Assembly: GCA_022730375.1 (NCBI GenBank)
Contig: DZDA01000002.1
Location: 1 to 64,000, forward strand
From: Thiomonas intermedia
Lineage (GTDB): Bacteria > Pseudomonadota > Gammaproteobacteria > Burkholderiales > Burkholderiaceae_C
Direction: 5' to 3'
Length of the DNA: 64,000 nucleotides
Positions within the stretch are counted from its first letter, which is position 1, and every line of letters begins with the position of its first letter. The position numbers and the translations under genes were made by a program. Positions 1-13,334 of this stretch are shown in pieces. The notes below the pieces were generated by a model. That model was not told where the DNA came from. It saw nothing but the letters and a program-made list of their open reading frames with translations, and searched no databases.

Positions 1-76
1 TGGTGCCGGTGAAAGGAGTCGAACCCTCGACCTTCGCATTACGAATGCGCTGCTCTACCAACTGAGCTACACCGGC
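1..76 (-). tRNA. tRNA-Thr (anticodon CGT), CCA encoded
   Basis: Reverse complement GCCGGTGTAGCTCAGTTGGTAGAGCAGCGCATTCGTAATGCG...GGTTCGACTCC...CACCGGCACCA; 7-bp acceptor stem, anticodon CGT at 41-43, T-loop GGTTCGA. Confidence 0.95.
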
Positions 77-119
77 GAAACCCGCCATTCTATACCAGGG
101 GCGGGATTTACTTTTCAGT

Positions 120-1130
120 TCAGGCGGTCTGGGCGTGGTAGCGCTGCAGCAGTTCGACTTCTTCGCGCGAGCCGAGCATCACGCTGCAACGCTCATGCAG
201 CGAGGTGGGGACGATGTCGAGGATGCGCTGGGCGCCATTTGTGGCTGCGCCGCCGGCTTGCTCCACCAGCAAGCTCATGGGGTTGGCTTCGTACAGCAGG
301 CGCAGCTTGCCGGGTTTGTTCGGCTCGCGCTGATCCCACGGATACAGGAACACGCCGCCGCGCATGAGGATGCGGTGCACGTCAGCCACCATGCTGCCCA
401 CCCAGCGCATATTGAAGTCGCGCTCGCGCGGGCCGTCCTTGCCTTGCAGGCATTCGTCGATGTAGCGCTTGACTGGCGGCGCCCAGTGGCGCAGGTTGGA
501 CATATTGATGGAGAACTCGCTGGTGCTCGGCGGAATTTGCAGATCGCTCTGGGTGAGCACGAAGCTGCCTTGTTCGCGGTCGAGGGTGAAGACGGCCACG
601 CCGTGCCCCACGGTAAGCACGATCTGGGTTTGCGGGCCGTAAACGCAATAGCCTGCGGCGACCTGTTGGGCGCCGACTTGCAGGAAGTCGGCCTCGCTCA
701 CTTCGCGGGCGTTCTTGGGCAATTGCAGCACGGAGAAGATGGTGCCGATGGTGACGTCGACATCGATATTGGACGAGCCGTCGAGCGGGTCGAACAGCAG
801 CAGATATTCGCCGCGCGGGTAGTGCTCGGAGACCGGGAACACGGTGTCCATTTCTTCCGAGGCCATGGCGGCCAGATGTCCGCCCCACTCATTGGCGTGG
901 ATCAGCACATCGTTGGCGATGACGTCGAGCTTCTTTTGCACTTCGCCTTGCACATTGCCGGTGCCGGCGGAGCCGAGCACGTCGCCCAATGCGCCTTTGT
1001 TCACGGCGATGCTGATGCGCTTGCAGGCGCGGGCGACCACTTCGACGAGCAGGCGCAGTTGGGGCGTGATGACGCCGTGCTCGCGCTCCTGTTCGACGAG
1101 GTAGCGGGTGAGGTTGACGGATTGGGTCAT
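120..1130 (-). CDS. fbp: Fructose-1,6-bisphosphatase class I
   Basis: [14 protein letters not shown]...; [22 protein letters not shown] and [16 protein letters not shown] motifs. Start moved inside the 405-aa ORF. Confidence 0.95.
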   Translation of the reverse strand: MTQSVNLTRYLVEQEREHGVITPQLRLLVEVVARACKRISIAVNKGALGDVLGSAGTGNVQGEVQKKLDVIANDVLIHANEWGGHLAAMASEEMDTVFPVSEHYPRGEYLLLFDPLDGSSNIDVDVTIGTIFSVLQLPKNAREVSEADFLQVGAQQVAAGYCVYGPQTQIVLTVGHGVAVFTLDREQGSFVLTQSDLQIPPSTSEFSINMSNLRHWAPPVKRYIDECLQGKDGPRERDFNMRWVGSMVADVHRILMRGGVFLYPWDQREPNKPGKLRLLYEANPMSLLVEQAGGAATNGAQRILDIVPTSLHERCSVMLGSREEVELLQRYHAQTA

Positions 1131-1164
1131 GGGGAGTCTCTGGAAGGAAAGGGGCGCGCCGCGA

Positions 1165-3837
1165 TCAGTCGGCCAGGGCGCGTTCGATGATTTCACGGGT
1201 GTCGGCGGAGAGGGCTGCGTTTTGCGCCACTGTGCGCAGTGCCTGCTGTGCCGCGTCGCGGTAGGCGGGGGCGAGCTTGCGCCAGCGGTCGAGCGCGCGG
1301 GCCAGCCGGGCGGCGATCTGCGGGTTGAAGGCGTCAAGCGCCTGCACTTGCTCGGCCCAGAATGCGTAGCCGGCGCCGTCTACGTGGTGGAAAGCGCCAG
1401 GGTTGGCCTGGCAGTAGGCGAACAGCACGCTGCGCGCGCGGTTGGGGTTGTGGATGGAGAAGGCGGGGTGTTGCATCAGCGCACGCACGCGGTCAATCTG
1501 CTGCCCGTCGTGGTCTGGGGCGCTGGCCTGCAGCGCGAACCATTTGTCCATGACCAGCGCTTCACCGGCGAACTGGGCCGCGAAGCGCTCAAGCGCTGGC
1601 TTGGCCAGATCGGCGCCAACATGAACCAACGCGGCCAGCGCGGCGAAGCGGTCGGTCATGTTGTCGGCGTCTTTGACGCACTGATAGACGCGGCCCAGCC
1701 ATTGCGCCTCTCCGAGTTCGCACAGATGCGCCTGCGCCTGATTGCGCAGTGCACGCCGACCCGCGTTGGCGAAGTCGGGGCTGTAGCCGCCGTGGGGTGC
1801 GAGCGCGTCCCAGGCGGCTTGCCAGTCTGGGGCGAGTTGGTGGGCGAGGGCGGTGCGCAAGGCGCGGCGGGCGCGGTGGATGCGGGGCGGGTCGACCTCG
1901 TCGAGTTGCTCGGCGATATAGGCCTCGCCCGGCGGGGTGAGCAGCAGTTCCTTGAATGCGGGGTCGAGCTGCGGATCGCGCAGCACGGTGCGCAGGGCGT
2001 CGAGATAGGCCGCGTCCAGGGCCAGTTCTTCGCCACGGATGGTACGCAGCAGGCGTGAGAGCGCTAGGCGTTGCGCCGCTTCCCAGCGGTTGAAGGGATC
2101 AGCATCAAACGCAAGCAGGTGCAGCAGTTCAGCGTCGGTGTAGGCATAGTCGAGGATCACCGGGGCGGAGAAGCCGCGCAGCAGCGAGGGCGTGACCGCT
2201 TCTGCTGCGATGTTCTCGAAGAGGAAGGTCTGTTCGGTCTCGGTGAGCACGAGCACGGTCGACGTGCCCTTGTCCTGGCCCTGCAGCCAAAGCGGCAGGG
2301 CGTTGCCCCGGGCGTCGAGCAGGCCCGTGGCGACCGGAATGACCTGCGGCTGCTTGCCCGTCTGACCGGGCGTATCGGGCAGGGTTTGTCGCAGGGTGAG
2401 GGTGTAGGTGCGAGCGGCGGTATCGAACGCGCCGCTGGCATGCAGGCGCGGGGTGCCAGCCTGGCTGTACCAACGCTTGAAAGCGGCAAGGTGTTGCGCC
2501 AGCGCAGAGCCCGGGTTGGCGTCGGACATGGACTGGGCGAAGTCGTCGCAGGTCACGGCCTGACCGTCGAAGCGCTGGAAGTACAAATCCATGCCTTTGC
2601 GGAAACCGGCTCGGCCCACCAGGGTCTGCATCATGCGCACCACCTCGGCGCCTTTTTCGTAGACGGTCGCGGTGTAGAAATTGTCGATGGCCTGGTATTG
2701 CTCGGGCCGCACCGGGTGCGCCATCGGGCCGGCGTCTTCGGAAAACTGCGCGGTACGCAGCACGCGCACGTCTTCGATGCGCTTGACCGCGCGGGCGGAT
2801 TCACCGCCCGCAGCGGCGGCCAGGTCCTGGCTGAATTCCTGATCGCGGAAGACGGTGAGACCTTCCTTGAGGCTGAGCTGAAACCAGTCGCGGCAGGTGA
2901 TGCGGTCACCCGTCCAGTTGTGGAAGTACTCGTGGCCGACCACGCTCTCAATCCCGTCATAGTCGGCATCGGTGGCGGTGGCCGGATTGGCCAGCACATA
3001 CTTGGTGTTGAAAATGTTGAGGCCTTTGTTCTCCATGGCTCCCATGTTGAAGTCGCTTACCGCCACGATCATGAAACGGTCCAGATCGAGGCTCAGGCCG
3101 AAGCGCTGTTCGTCCCACGCGATCGACTTGATCAGCGACTCCATCGCGTGCTCGGTCTTGTCGAGATCGCCCGCGCGCACATAGACCTGCAGCAGATGCG
3201 TCTTGCCTGAGGCGGCGCGCACGGTCTGTTCGCGGCACACCAGATTGCCGCCGACCAGGGCGAACAGGTAGCAGGGCTTGGGAAACGGATCGTCCCACAC
3301 CGCTTCATGGCGGCCGCCGTCCAGGTCAGTCTGCGACACCAGATTGCCGTTCGAAAGCAGCACCGGGTACTGCGCCTTGTCTGCCCGCAGGGTGACGTGG
3401 AAGCGGCTCATCACATCCGGGCGGTCGGGCCAATAAGTGATGCGGCGAAAGCCCTCGGCCTCGCACTGGGTGAAGAACGCGCCGCCCGACATGTAAAGGC
3501 CGGCCAGCTGGGTGTTGGCCTGAGGGACGTTGAGCGTTTCGATTTCCAGCGTGAACGTCTCGGGCAGTTTGTCGAGCACCAGGGTGTTGCCGTCCTGGCG
3601 GAAGGCGACGAATTCGCCGTTCACCTTCAGCGTCAGCAGGGTGATGTCTTCGCCGTCGAGCACCAGCGGGGCGGACTCGGCGACGCCTTCAATGCGACGC
3701 ACCGCCATGCGGCTGTGCACGCGGGTCTTGGCGGGGTCGAGATCGAAGCGCAGGTGCACGCTGTCGATGGCGTAGGACGGCGGGGTGTACTCCGCCAGGC
3801 GGGTGATGCGGGCAGGCGTGTCGGGTTTGGCGGTCAT
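1165..3837 (-). CDS. pepN: Aminopeptidase N (M1 family)
   Basis: GAMENKGLN exopeptidase motif and [28 protein letters not shown] zinc motif. Confidence 0.95.
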   Translation of the reverse strand: MTAKPDTPARITRLAEYTPPSYAIDSVHLRFDLDPAKTRVHSRMAVRRIEGVAESAPLVLDGEDITLLTLKVNGEFVAFRQDGNTLVLDKLPETFTLEIETLNVPQANTQLAGLYMSGGAFFTQCEAEGFRRITYWPDRPDVMSRFHVTLRADKAQYPVLLSNGNLVSQTDLDGGRHEAVWDDPFPKPCYLFALVGGNLVCREQTVRAASGKTHLLQVYVRAGDLDKTEHAMESLIKSIAWDEQRFGLSLDLDRFMIVAVSDFNMGAMENKGLNIFNTKYVLANPATATDADYDGIESVVGHEYFHNWTGDRITCRDWFQLSLKEGLTVFRDQEFSQDLAAAAGGESARAVKRIEDVRVLRTAQFSEDAGPMAHPVRPEQYQAIDNFYTATVYEKGAEVVRMMQTLVGRAGFRKGMDLYFQRFDGQAVTCDDFAQSMSDANPGSALAQHLAAFKRWYSQAGTPRLHASGAFDTAARTYTLTLRQTLPDTPGQTGKQPQVIPVATGLLDARGNALPLWLQGQDKGTSTVLVLTETEQTFLFENIAAEAVTPSLLRGFSAPVILDYAYTDAELLHLLAFDADPFNRWEAAQRLALSRLLRTIRGEELALDAAYLDALRTVLRDPQLDPAFKELLLTPPGEAYIAEQLDEVDPPRIHRARRALRTALAHQLAPDWQAAWDALAPHGGYSPDFANAGRRALRNQAQAHLCELGEAQWLGRVYQCVKDADNMTDRFAALAALVHVGADLAKPALERFAAQFAGEALVMDKWFALQASAPDHDGQQIDRVRALMQHPAFSIHNPNRARSVLFAYCQANPGAFHHVDGAGYAFWAEQVQALDAFNPQIAARLARALDRWRKLAPAYRDAAQQALRTVAQNAALSADTREIIERALAD

Positions 3838-3907
3838 GGCAGTGCGGGTTTCAGCGGGGCGATTGGGGCGATTGGGGGGCGATAGAGGGGAACGCGAGCC
3901 GTGCGGT

Positions 3908-5012
3908 TCAAAGGCCGGACTTCAGGCTGGCGGTGATGAATTCGTCGAGATCGCCGTCGAGCACTTTCTGGGTGTTGGAAATTTCGACGTTAGTGCGCAG
4001 ATCCTTGATGCGGCTTTGATCGAGCACATAGCTGCGGATCTGGTGGCCCCAGCCCACGTCGCTCTTGGTTGATTCCAGCGTCTGCTGCTCGGCCATGCGT
4101 TTGCGCATCTCGTGCTCGTACAGCCGCGAACGCAGCATCTGCCAGGCTTCGGCGCGGTTTTTGTGCTGCGAGCGATCATTCTGGCACTGCACCACGATGC
4201 CGGTGGGAATGTGCGTCAGACGCACCGCGGAGTCGGTCTTGTTGATGTGCTGGCCGCCGGCGCCGCTGGCGCGAAAGGTGTCGGTGCGCACGTCGGCGGG
4301 GTTGATGTCGATCTCGATCGAGTCGTCCACCTCGGGATAGACGAACACGCTGGCGAAGCTGGTGTGGCGTCCGCCGGACGAGTCGAACGGGCTCTTGCGC
4401 ACCAGGCGATGCACGCCGGTTTCGGTGCGGAGCTGGCCGTAGGCGTAGTCGCCCTCGATCTTGATGCTGGCGCTACGCAGGCCCGCGACGTCGCCCTCGG
4501 TCTCTTCCATCACCTCGGTCTTGAAGCCCTTGCGTTCGCAGTAGCGCAGGTACTGGCGCAGCAGCATGCTGGCCCAGTCGCAGGCCTCGGTGCCGCCGGC
4601 GCCAGCCTGGATGTCGATAAAGCAATTGCTGGGGTCGAGCGGGTTGGAGAACATGCGGCGGAATTCCAGCGCCTCGACCTCGGCGGCGGACTTCTCGACA
4701 TCGGCCTCGATGGCTTCGCAGGTGGCGTCATCGCCTTCCTCGCGCGACATCTCGAACAGCTCGCTGTGATCGGCGAGCGCCGTGGTGAGTTGCCCCAGCC
4801 CGAGCACCACGGTTTCGAGCGACTTGCGCTCGCGGCCCAACTCCTGCGCGCGTTTGGGGTCGTTCCAGACCTGCGGGTCTTCGAGCGCACCCGCAACTTC
4901 CATCAGTCGCGACGACTTGGCATCGAAGTCAAAGATACCCCCTTAGCGCTTGAACGCGCTGCTGGAGGTCGGTAATTCGGTTGGAGATGGCGTTGAGGCG
5001 TTCTGCGTCCAT
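3908..5012 (-). CDS. prfB: Peptide chain release factor 2, programmed +1 frameshift near 4929-4934
   Basis: N-terminal frame [30 protein letters not shown] continues in the 331-aa downstream frame ([21 protein letters not shown]). Frameshift site AGGGGGTATCTTTGAC on the minus strand. Confidence 0.95.
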
Positions 5013-5082
5013 GATGCTCTTGTGATGACAAAGGGCGCTATTTTCGCACCCCTTGCCCCTGCCTTGCACTTTGGTCGTTTGC

Positions 5083-6204
<1,122 letters not shown>

Positions 6205-6243
6205 GGGTTCAGCCTTGCAATTCGGTTCAAAAACAATGGACAA

Positions 6244-6278
6244 ACGGGAGGGCCGCGGATGTCATGCGGCCCTCCCGT
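6244..6278. other. Perfect 13-bp hairpin between dnaK and dnaJ
   Basis: ACGGGAGGGCCGC (6244-6256) / GCGGCCCTCCCGT (6266-6278), 9-nt loop; T-rich stretch follows on the minus strand. Confidence 0.8.
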
Positions 6279-6304
6279 CGGGAGACTTCAAAACACAGGG
6301 GCGA

Positions 6305-8242
<1,938 letters not shown>

Positions 8243-8356
8243 GGAAATTCTCCGAATGTGCCGCGCCGCGGGGCGCTGATTTTTAACTGCTAACTAGATG
8301 AGGAAGCTTGTTGTGAATTCAAGTCAGGCGAATTCAGTTCTTGCCGCCGCAGGGGT

Positions 8357-8887
8357 CTATTGCGCCACCGTGATCAGCGCCGGGCGCAGGGTGCGTTCAG
8401 CGATCCGATACCCTTTCTGCAGCACCGAAACCACCGTGCCGGACGGCTGCTCGGCCGGTTGCACCGAAATGGCCTGGTGCAGCGTCGGATCGAATTTCTC
8501 GCCTGCTGCAGGAGCGATTTCCTGCAGGCGGTTGCGCTCGAAGGCCGATTTGAGCTGACTCAGCGTGAGCTCCACACCCTGTTTGAGCACATCGGGCTTG
8601 CCGCTGGTGTCGGCCAGCGCCGCCTCCAGGCTGTCCTTGACCGGGAGCAGTGATTCGGCGAATCCTTCCACTGCAAACTTGCGTGCCTTGGCGGCTTCAT
8701 CTTCCGCGCGGCGGCGAATGTTTTCCACCTCGGCGCGGACGCGCAGCAATTGGTCGTTGAGCTTGGTGATTTCTTCCTGTGCCTGCGCCAGTTCGTCGCT
8801 CAGAACGGGCTCGGGAATCAACTCCTGATGCGCACCGCCAGCGGCTTGCGTATCGTCGGAAGGGGGGGTCTGGGGATCAGTCTGCAT
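8357..8887 (-). CDS. grpE: Nucleotide exchange factor GrpE
   Basis: [40 protein letters not shown] and [10 protein letters not shown]; position upstream of dnaK. Confidence 0.93.
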   Translation of the reverse strand: MQTDPQTPPSDDTQAAGGAHQELIPEPVLSDELAQAQEEITKLNDQLLRVRAEVENIRRRAEDEAAKARKFAVEGFAESLLPVKDSLEAALADTSGKPDVLKQGVELTLSQLKSAFERNRLQEIAPAAGEKFDPTLHQAISVQPAEQPSGTVVSVLQKGYRIAERTLRPALITVAQ

Positions 8888-8936
8888 GGTCGCGAGCGCG
8901 GCGATAGCGCGCGGGTATAAAAAATGACCTTTCCAG

Positions 8937-8963
8937 CTTGGGGGTGTCTTGCTGAATTTCAAG
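8937..8963 (-). promoter_or_regulatory. Sigma-32-type heat-shock promoter for grpE-dnaK-dnaJ
   Basis: Minus strand CTTGAAA-N13-CCCCAAGC, close to the CTTGAAA/CCCCATNT sigma-32 consensus, about 50 nt upstream of grpE. Confidence 0.7.
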
Positions 8964-9006
8964 AGCCTGTCGGATCGTCAGGAAGGCCAGTTTTACCGAT
9001 GTGGAA

Positions 9007-9043
9007 TGAAAAAATCCCCCGCGGGTGCTGCTGCGGGGGATTT
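9007..9043 (-). terminator. Rho-independent terminator of the Lys/His-rich gene
   Basis: AAATCCCCCGC/GCGGGGGATTT perfect stem followed on the minus strand by a T run. Confidence 0.8.
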
Positions 9044-9103
9044 CGATGGGCAAGTACGGCAGGTGCTGCCGTCATGCCGGAGCGCCCAGTCTGGGCGAAG
9101 GCC

Positions 9104-9310
9104 TTACTGGGCCTTCTTTTGTTCTTTTTTCATTGCCTTGTGTTCGGCCTTCTTGTGCTCGACCTTTTTGTGCTCGACCTTGTGATGCTCTTTTTTCATT
9201 TCCTTGTGGGCTTCGGGCTTGGCGGCTTCAGGGGCAGCCGGGGCCGGGGTTTGTGCCATGGCAACGGTGGCGAACAGGGAAGCGAACAGCGTGGCAACAA
9301 TTTTTTTCAT
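9104..9310 (-). CDS. Small secreted Lys/His/Glu-rich protein, 68 aa
   Basis: MKKIVATLFASLFATVAMAQTPAPAAPEAAKPEAHKEMKKEHHKVEHKKVEHKKAEHKAMKKEQKKAQ; signal peptide, terminator downstream. Confidence 0.75.
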   Translation of the reverse strand: MKKIVATLFASLFATVAMAQTPAPAAPEAAKPEAHKEMKKEHHKVEHKKVEHKKAEHKAMKKEQKKAQ

Positions 9311-9485
9311 GATGGAATGCACTTTCAATGTTTGGGATGGAAACGATCCAAGCTGGATCAGAGGCTTAATGCGTGTCCCGGTCTTTGGGTTGACACAACT
9401 TTGCAAAACTTGCGATTTCGATGGCTTGCAGCCCGGATAATGTCTATTGCGTCTACCGAATTTCTGCGTTCCTGTGAGTTCAACC

Positions 9486-9974
9486 ATGTCTGAGTTTTCC
9501 GTGCTGTTTGTCTGTATGGGCAATATCTGCCGATCTCCAACCGCCGAGGGCGTGTTTCGCACCAAAGTGCGTGAAGCCGGGTTGGAAAAGCGGGTTCGCA
9601 TCGATTCGGCCGGCACTCACGCCTTCCACGTGGGCTCGGTGCCCGATCGCCGCAGCCAGCGTCATGCGCTGGAGCGGGGCTACGACCTCGCTGGCCTGCG
9701 CGCCCGCGCTGTGGAAGATGCGGATTTTTCGCGTTTCGACCTGCTGTTGGCCATGGACTGGGACAACCTCGCCTTGCTGGAGCAGCGATGCCCGCCGCAG
9801 TTTGCTTCGCGCTGCCGACTGTTTTTGAGTTTTGCGCCGCAGGCGCCGGTGGCCGCCGTGCCCGATCCGTATTACGGCACTGAGCGCGACTTCGAGCGGG
9901 TACTCGATCTGGTGGAGCAGGCCAGCGCGGGTCTGCTCGCCTTCATCGAAAAGCAGCTGGCGCAGCGGGCCTGA
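9486..9974 (+). CDS. Low-molecular-weight protein-tyrosine phosphatase
   Basis: VLFVCMGNICRSPTAEGVF P-loop and VPDPYYG motif. Confidence 0.92.
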   Translation: MSEFSVLFVCMGNICRSPTAEGVFRTKVREAGLEKRVRIDSAGTHAFHVGSVPDRRSQRHALERGYDLAGLRARAVEDADFSRFDLLLAMDWDNLALLEQRCPPQFASRCRLFLSFAPQAPVAAVPDPYYGTERDFERVLDLVEQASAGLLAFIEKQLAQRA

Positions 9975-9986
9975 AACGCCATTGGT

Positions 9987-11159
9987 TCACTGCACTTCCT
10001 TGAACGGCAGGCGCTCTTGCAGGCTGTTCTGATGCTCGGCGAGGGCGGCTGATTCACGCTCCAGATAGTCTTCCACCGCCCGCGAAAACTGCGGGTGTGC
10101 CAGCCAATGCGCTGAGCGGGTGGCGACGGGTTGCAGTCCGCGCGCCATTTTGTGCTCGCCCTGTGCGCCGCCCTCGAAGGTGGTGTAGCCGTGGGACAGA
10201 CACCAGGCGATGGGTTGGTAATAACACGCGTCGAAGTGCAGGGCTGGAACGTGGGCGACGGCGCCCCAGTAGCGGCCGTAAGCGATGCGGCTTTGCGGGT
10301 CGAGCAGGACGAGCGAGCTGGCCACAGGCTGGCCGTCTCGTTCGGCGACAAACAGCAGGCAGTGCTCGGGCATGTGGGCGCCGATGGTCTGAAAAAAGGC
10401 GTGGTTCAGGTAGGGATCGGAACCGTGCAGTGCGTAGGTCGTTTGATAGCAGCGGGTGAAAAAATCCCAGTGCGATTCGGTGATTTCTGCCCCGACAAGG
10501 GCGCGGAAACAAACTCCGGCATCGCGCACCTGGCGTTGCTCCTGTTTGATTTTTTTGCGTTTATCGTGCCGCAAACTGCCAATAAAAGCCTCGAAATCGG
10601 GCCAGGCCGCTCCACCTTCTGCAGGAGGGTTGCGCCAATGAAACTGCAGGGTGGTGCGCTCTAACAGGCCGAGCGCATCGCACCACTCGGCCTCCTGCGG
10701 ATCGAGAAAAAGGGCGTGCAGCGAACTGAACCCGCTGCGCCGGGCGATGGCCAGAATTTCGCCGAGCAGCGCTTTGCGCGCGGTGGCGTCGCGCCCCAGC
10801 AGCTTGGCGCTCCCCACGGGAGTGAAGGGCACGGCGAGCAGGAGTTTGGGGTAGTAGGGCAGGCCGTTTTCGGCATAGGCACGGGCCCAGGCCCAGTCGA
10901 AAACGTATTCGCCGTAGGAGTGCGATTTCACATACAGCGCACAGGCAGCGGCCAGTGCGCCGCTGGCATCGCGCAGCGAAACGACCACGGTCTGCCAGCC
11001 GGTGTCTGCGCCCACGCAGCCGCTTTGCTCCAGCGCGCTCAGCCAGACATGGCGCTGAAACGGGGTGGCGCCGGGCGTTGCCGCGACCAGGCTCTCCCAG
11101 TCGGCGGCGGGCAGTGCGCTCACCGCGTCCGACAACTCGGTGCGAAAATCCTCAGCCAT
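9987..11159 (-). CDS. FemAB/GNAT-like family protein (DUF482-type)
   Basis: DFIGSLRHDKRKKIKQEQRQV-type region, ACYYQPIAWCLSHGYTTFEGGAQGEHKMARGLQPV C-terminus. Confidence 0.8.
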   Translation of the reverse strand: MAEDFRTELSDAVSALPAADWESLVAATPGATPFQRHVWLSALEQSGCVGADTGWQTVVVSLRDASGALAAACALYVKSHSYGEYVFDWAWARAYAENGLPYYPKLLLAVPFTPVGSAKLLGRDATARKALLGEILAIARRSGFSSLHALFLDPQEAEWCDALGLLERTTLQFHWRNPPAEGGAAWPDFEAFIGSLRHDKRKKIKQEQRQVRDAGVCFRALVGAEITESHWDFFTRCYQTTYALHGSDPYLNHAFFQTIGAHMPEHCLLFVAERDGQPVASSLVLLDPQSRIAYGRYWGAVAHVPALHFDACYYQPIAWCLSHGYTTFEGGAQGEHKMARGLQPVATRSAHWLAHPQFSRAVEDYLERESAALAEHQNSLQERLPFKEVQ

Positions 11160-12840
11160 GACTCTCCAACTCGCTGTTATTCAATGCAACCCGACCGTGG
11201 GTGATCTTGCGGGCAATGCGGCGCAGATCGCACGCCTGACGCAGCGCGCTTACGCACAGGGCGCGCGCGTGGTCATCACCCCGGAGCTGGCGCTGACCGG
11301 CTATCCCCCGGAAGACTTGTTGCTGCGCCCGGCCTTTCTTCAAGCCAGTGCTGCCGCATTGAAGCAGCTTGCGCATGACCTGTCGGGTCTGCCGGAATTG
11401 GCGCTGGTCGTCGGGCATCCGCTGGGGCTGGCCGCCGTCGAAGCGCCGCGGCTCGCCTCGACCCAGCAGGCGGTGGCCTGCAACGCGGCCTCGCTGCTGC
11501 GGGGCGGCGTGGTCGAGGCGACTTACTGCAAGCATGAGTTGCCCAACTATCAGGTGTTTGATGAACGCCGTTATTTCGCTCCGGGCGATCAGCCGGTGGT
11601 GTTCGAGGCCGGGGGGACGCATTTCGGCATCAATATCTGCGAAGACGCCTGGCTGCCGCATGCGCCGCGCATGGCCCGCGCGGCCGGCGCTCAGGTACTG
11701 CTGGTGCTCAATGCCTCGCCCTATCACCGTGGCAAGACGGCGGAGCGCGAGCGGGTGATGCGCGAGCGCTGTCTGGAAAACGGCATGGCGCTGGTCGCCT
11801 CGCAAACGGTGGGCGGGCAGGATGAGATCGTGTTCGACGGCGCGTCTTTCGTGCTCGACCGCGCTGGCGACCTCGTGGCACGCTCGCCGCAGTTCGTCGA
11901 AGACATCTTGCGCGTCGATGTGGCCGGCGGCGAGGTGCTCAAGCAGGCTCCGGCGCATGTGGCGCCGTTGAAGTCCGACCATGCCGAGGTCTACTCGGCG
12001 CTGGTGCTCGGGGTGCGCGACTATCTGGGCAAGAACGGATTTCCGGGGGCTCTCATTGGGCTGTCGGGCGGGGCGGATTCGGCGCTGGTGCTGGCCATCG
12101 CGGTGGATGCGCTCGGCGCCGAAAAAGTGCGCGCGGTGATGATGCCGTCCGAGTTCACCGCGCAGATGTCGCTCGACGATGCCGCAGAAATGGCGCAGCG
12201 CCTGGGCGTGCAGTACGACGTGCTGCTTATCACGCCGCTGTTCGAGACCTTCCGCGCCACGCTGGCCCCGCTGTTGCAGCCGCATGTCGGCGACACCACG
12301 CTGGAGAATATTCAGGCGCGCATTCGCGGCACCTTGCTCATGGGCCTGTCGAACAACAGCGGACGTATCGTGCTGACCACCGGCAACAAGAGCGAGATGG
12401 CCATGGGTTACGCCACGCTCTACGGCGACATGGCCGGGGGCTTTGCCGTCATCAAGGACGTGACCAAGACCCTGGTCTGGGAGCTGGCGCGCTGGCGCAA
12501 CGCGCACGCTGCCGCAATGGGCGAAGCCGAGGTCATTCCGCAGCGCATCATCACCCGCGCCCCCAGCGCCGAGCTGCGCGCCAATCAGACCGACCAGGAC
12601 AGCTTGCCTCCGTACGACGTGCTCGACGGCATTTTGCAGCGCTATATGGAGCAGGACGAGCGGGTGGAAACCGTGCTGGCCGCAGGCTACGCCCGGGCCG
12701 ATGTCGAGCGGGTGGTGCACCTGCTCAAACTGTCGGAATACAAGCGGCGGCAGGCTCCTCCGGGCATCCGCATCACCCACCGCGCATTCGGCCGCGATTG
12801 GCGCTATCCGATCACCTCAAAATTCCGGGAATCGTTTTGA
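11158..12840 (+). CDS. nadE: Glutamine-dependent NAD+ synthase
   Basis: N-terminal nitrilase domain (MTLQLAVIQCNPTVGDL) and GLSGGADSALVLAIAVDALG ATP pyrophosphatase motif. Confidence 0.95.
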   Translation: MTLQLAVIQCNPTVGDLAGNAAQIARLTQRAYAQGARVVITPELALTGYPPEDLLLRPAFLQASAAALKQLAHDLSGLPELALVVGHPLGLAAVEAPRLASTQQAVACNAASLLRGGVVEATYCKHELPNYQVFDERRYFAPGDQPVVFEAGGTHFGINICEDAWLPHAPRMARAAGAQVLLVLNASPYHRGKTAERERVMRERCLENGMALVASQTVGGQDEIVFDGASFVLDRAGDLVARSPQFVEDILRVDVAGGEVLKQAPAHVAPLKSDHAEVYSALVLGVRDYLGKNGFPGALIGLSGGADSALVLAIAVDALGAEKVRAVMMPSEFTAQMSLDDAAEMAQRLGVQYDVLLITPLFETFRATLAPLLQPHVGDTTLENIQARIRGTLLMGLSNNSGRIVLTTGNKSEMAMGYATLYGDMAGGFAVIKDVTKTLVWELARWRNAHAAAMGEAEVIPQRIITRAPSAELRANQTDQDSLPPYDVLDGILQRYMEQDERVETVLAAGYARADVERVVHLLKLSEYKRRQAPPGIRITHRAFGRDWRYPITSKFRESF

Positions 12841-12869
12841 TTTCTGCCGATTCACGCATCCCCAGTTAA

Positions 12870-13241
<372 letters not shown>

Positions 13242-13274
13242 GCCCACCCCGAAACCTTCGCTTCGCTCAGTTTT

Positions 13275-13319
13275 CCCTCAAGGGGCAAGAAACTCTTGGG
13301 GCGGCCCGGCGAGTTTCTT
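13275..13319 (+). repeat. Two-hairpin intergenic repeat, copy A
   Basis: CCCTCAAGGGG, then AAGAAACTC-[TTGGGGCGGCCCGGC]-GAGTTTCTT. Homology to copy D extends upstream to about 13242. Confidence 0.85.
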
Positions 13320-13334
13320 CAAAGCATTCACTCC

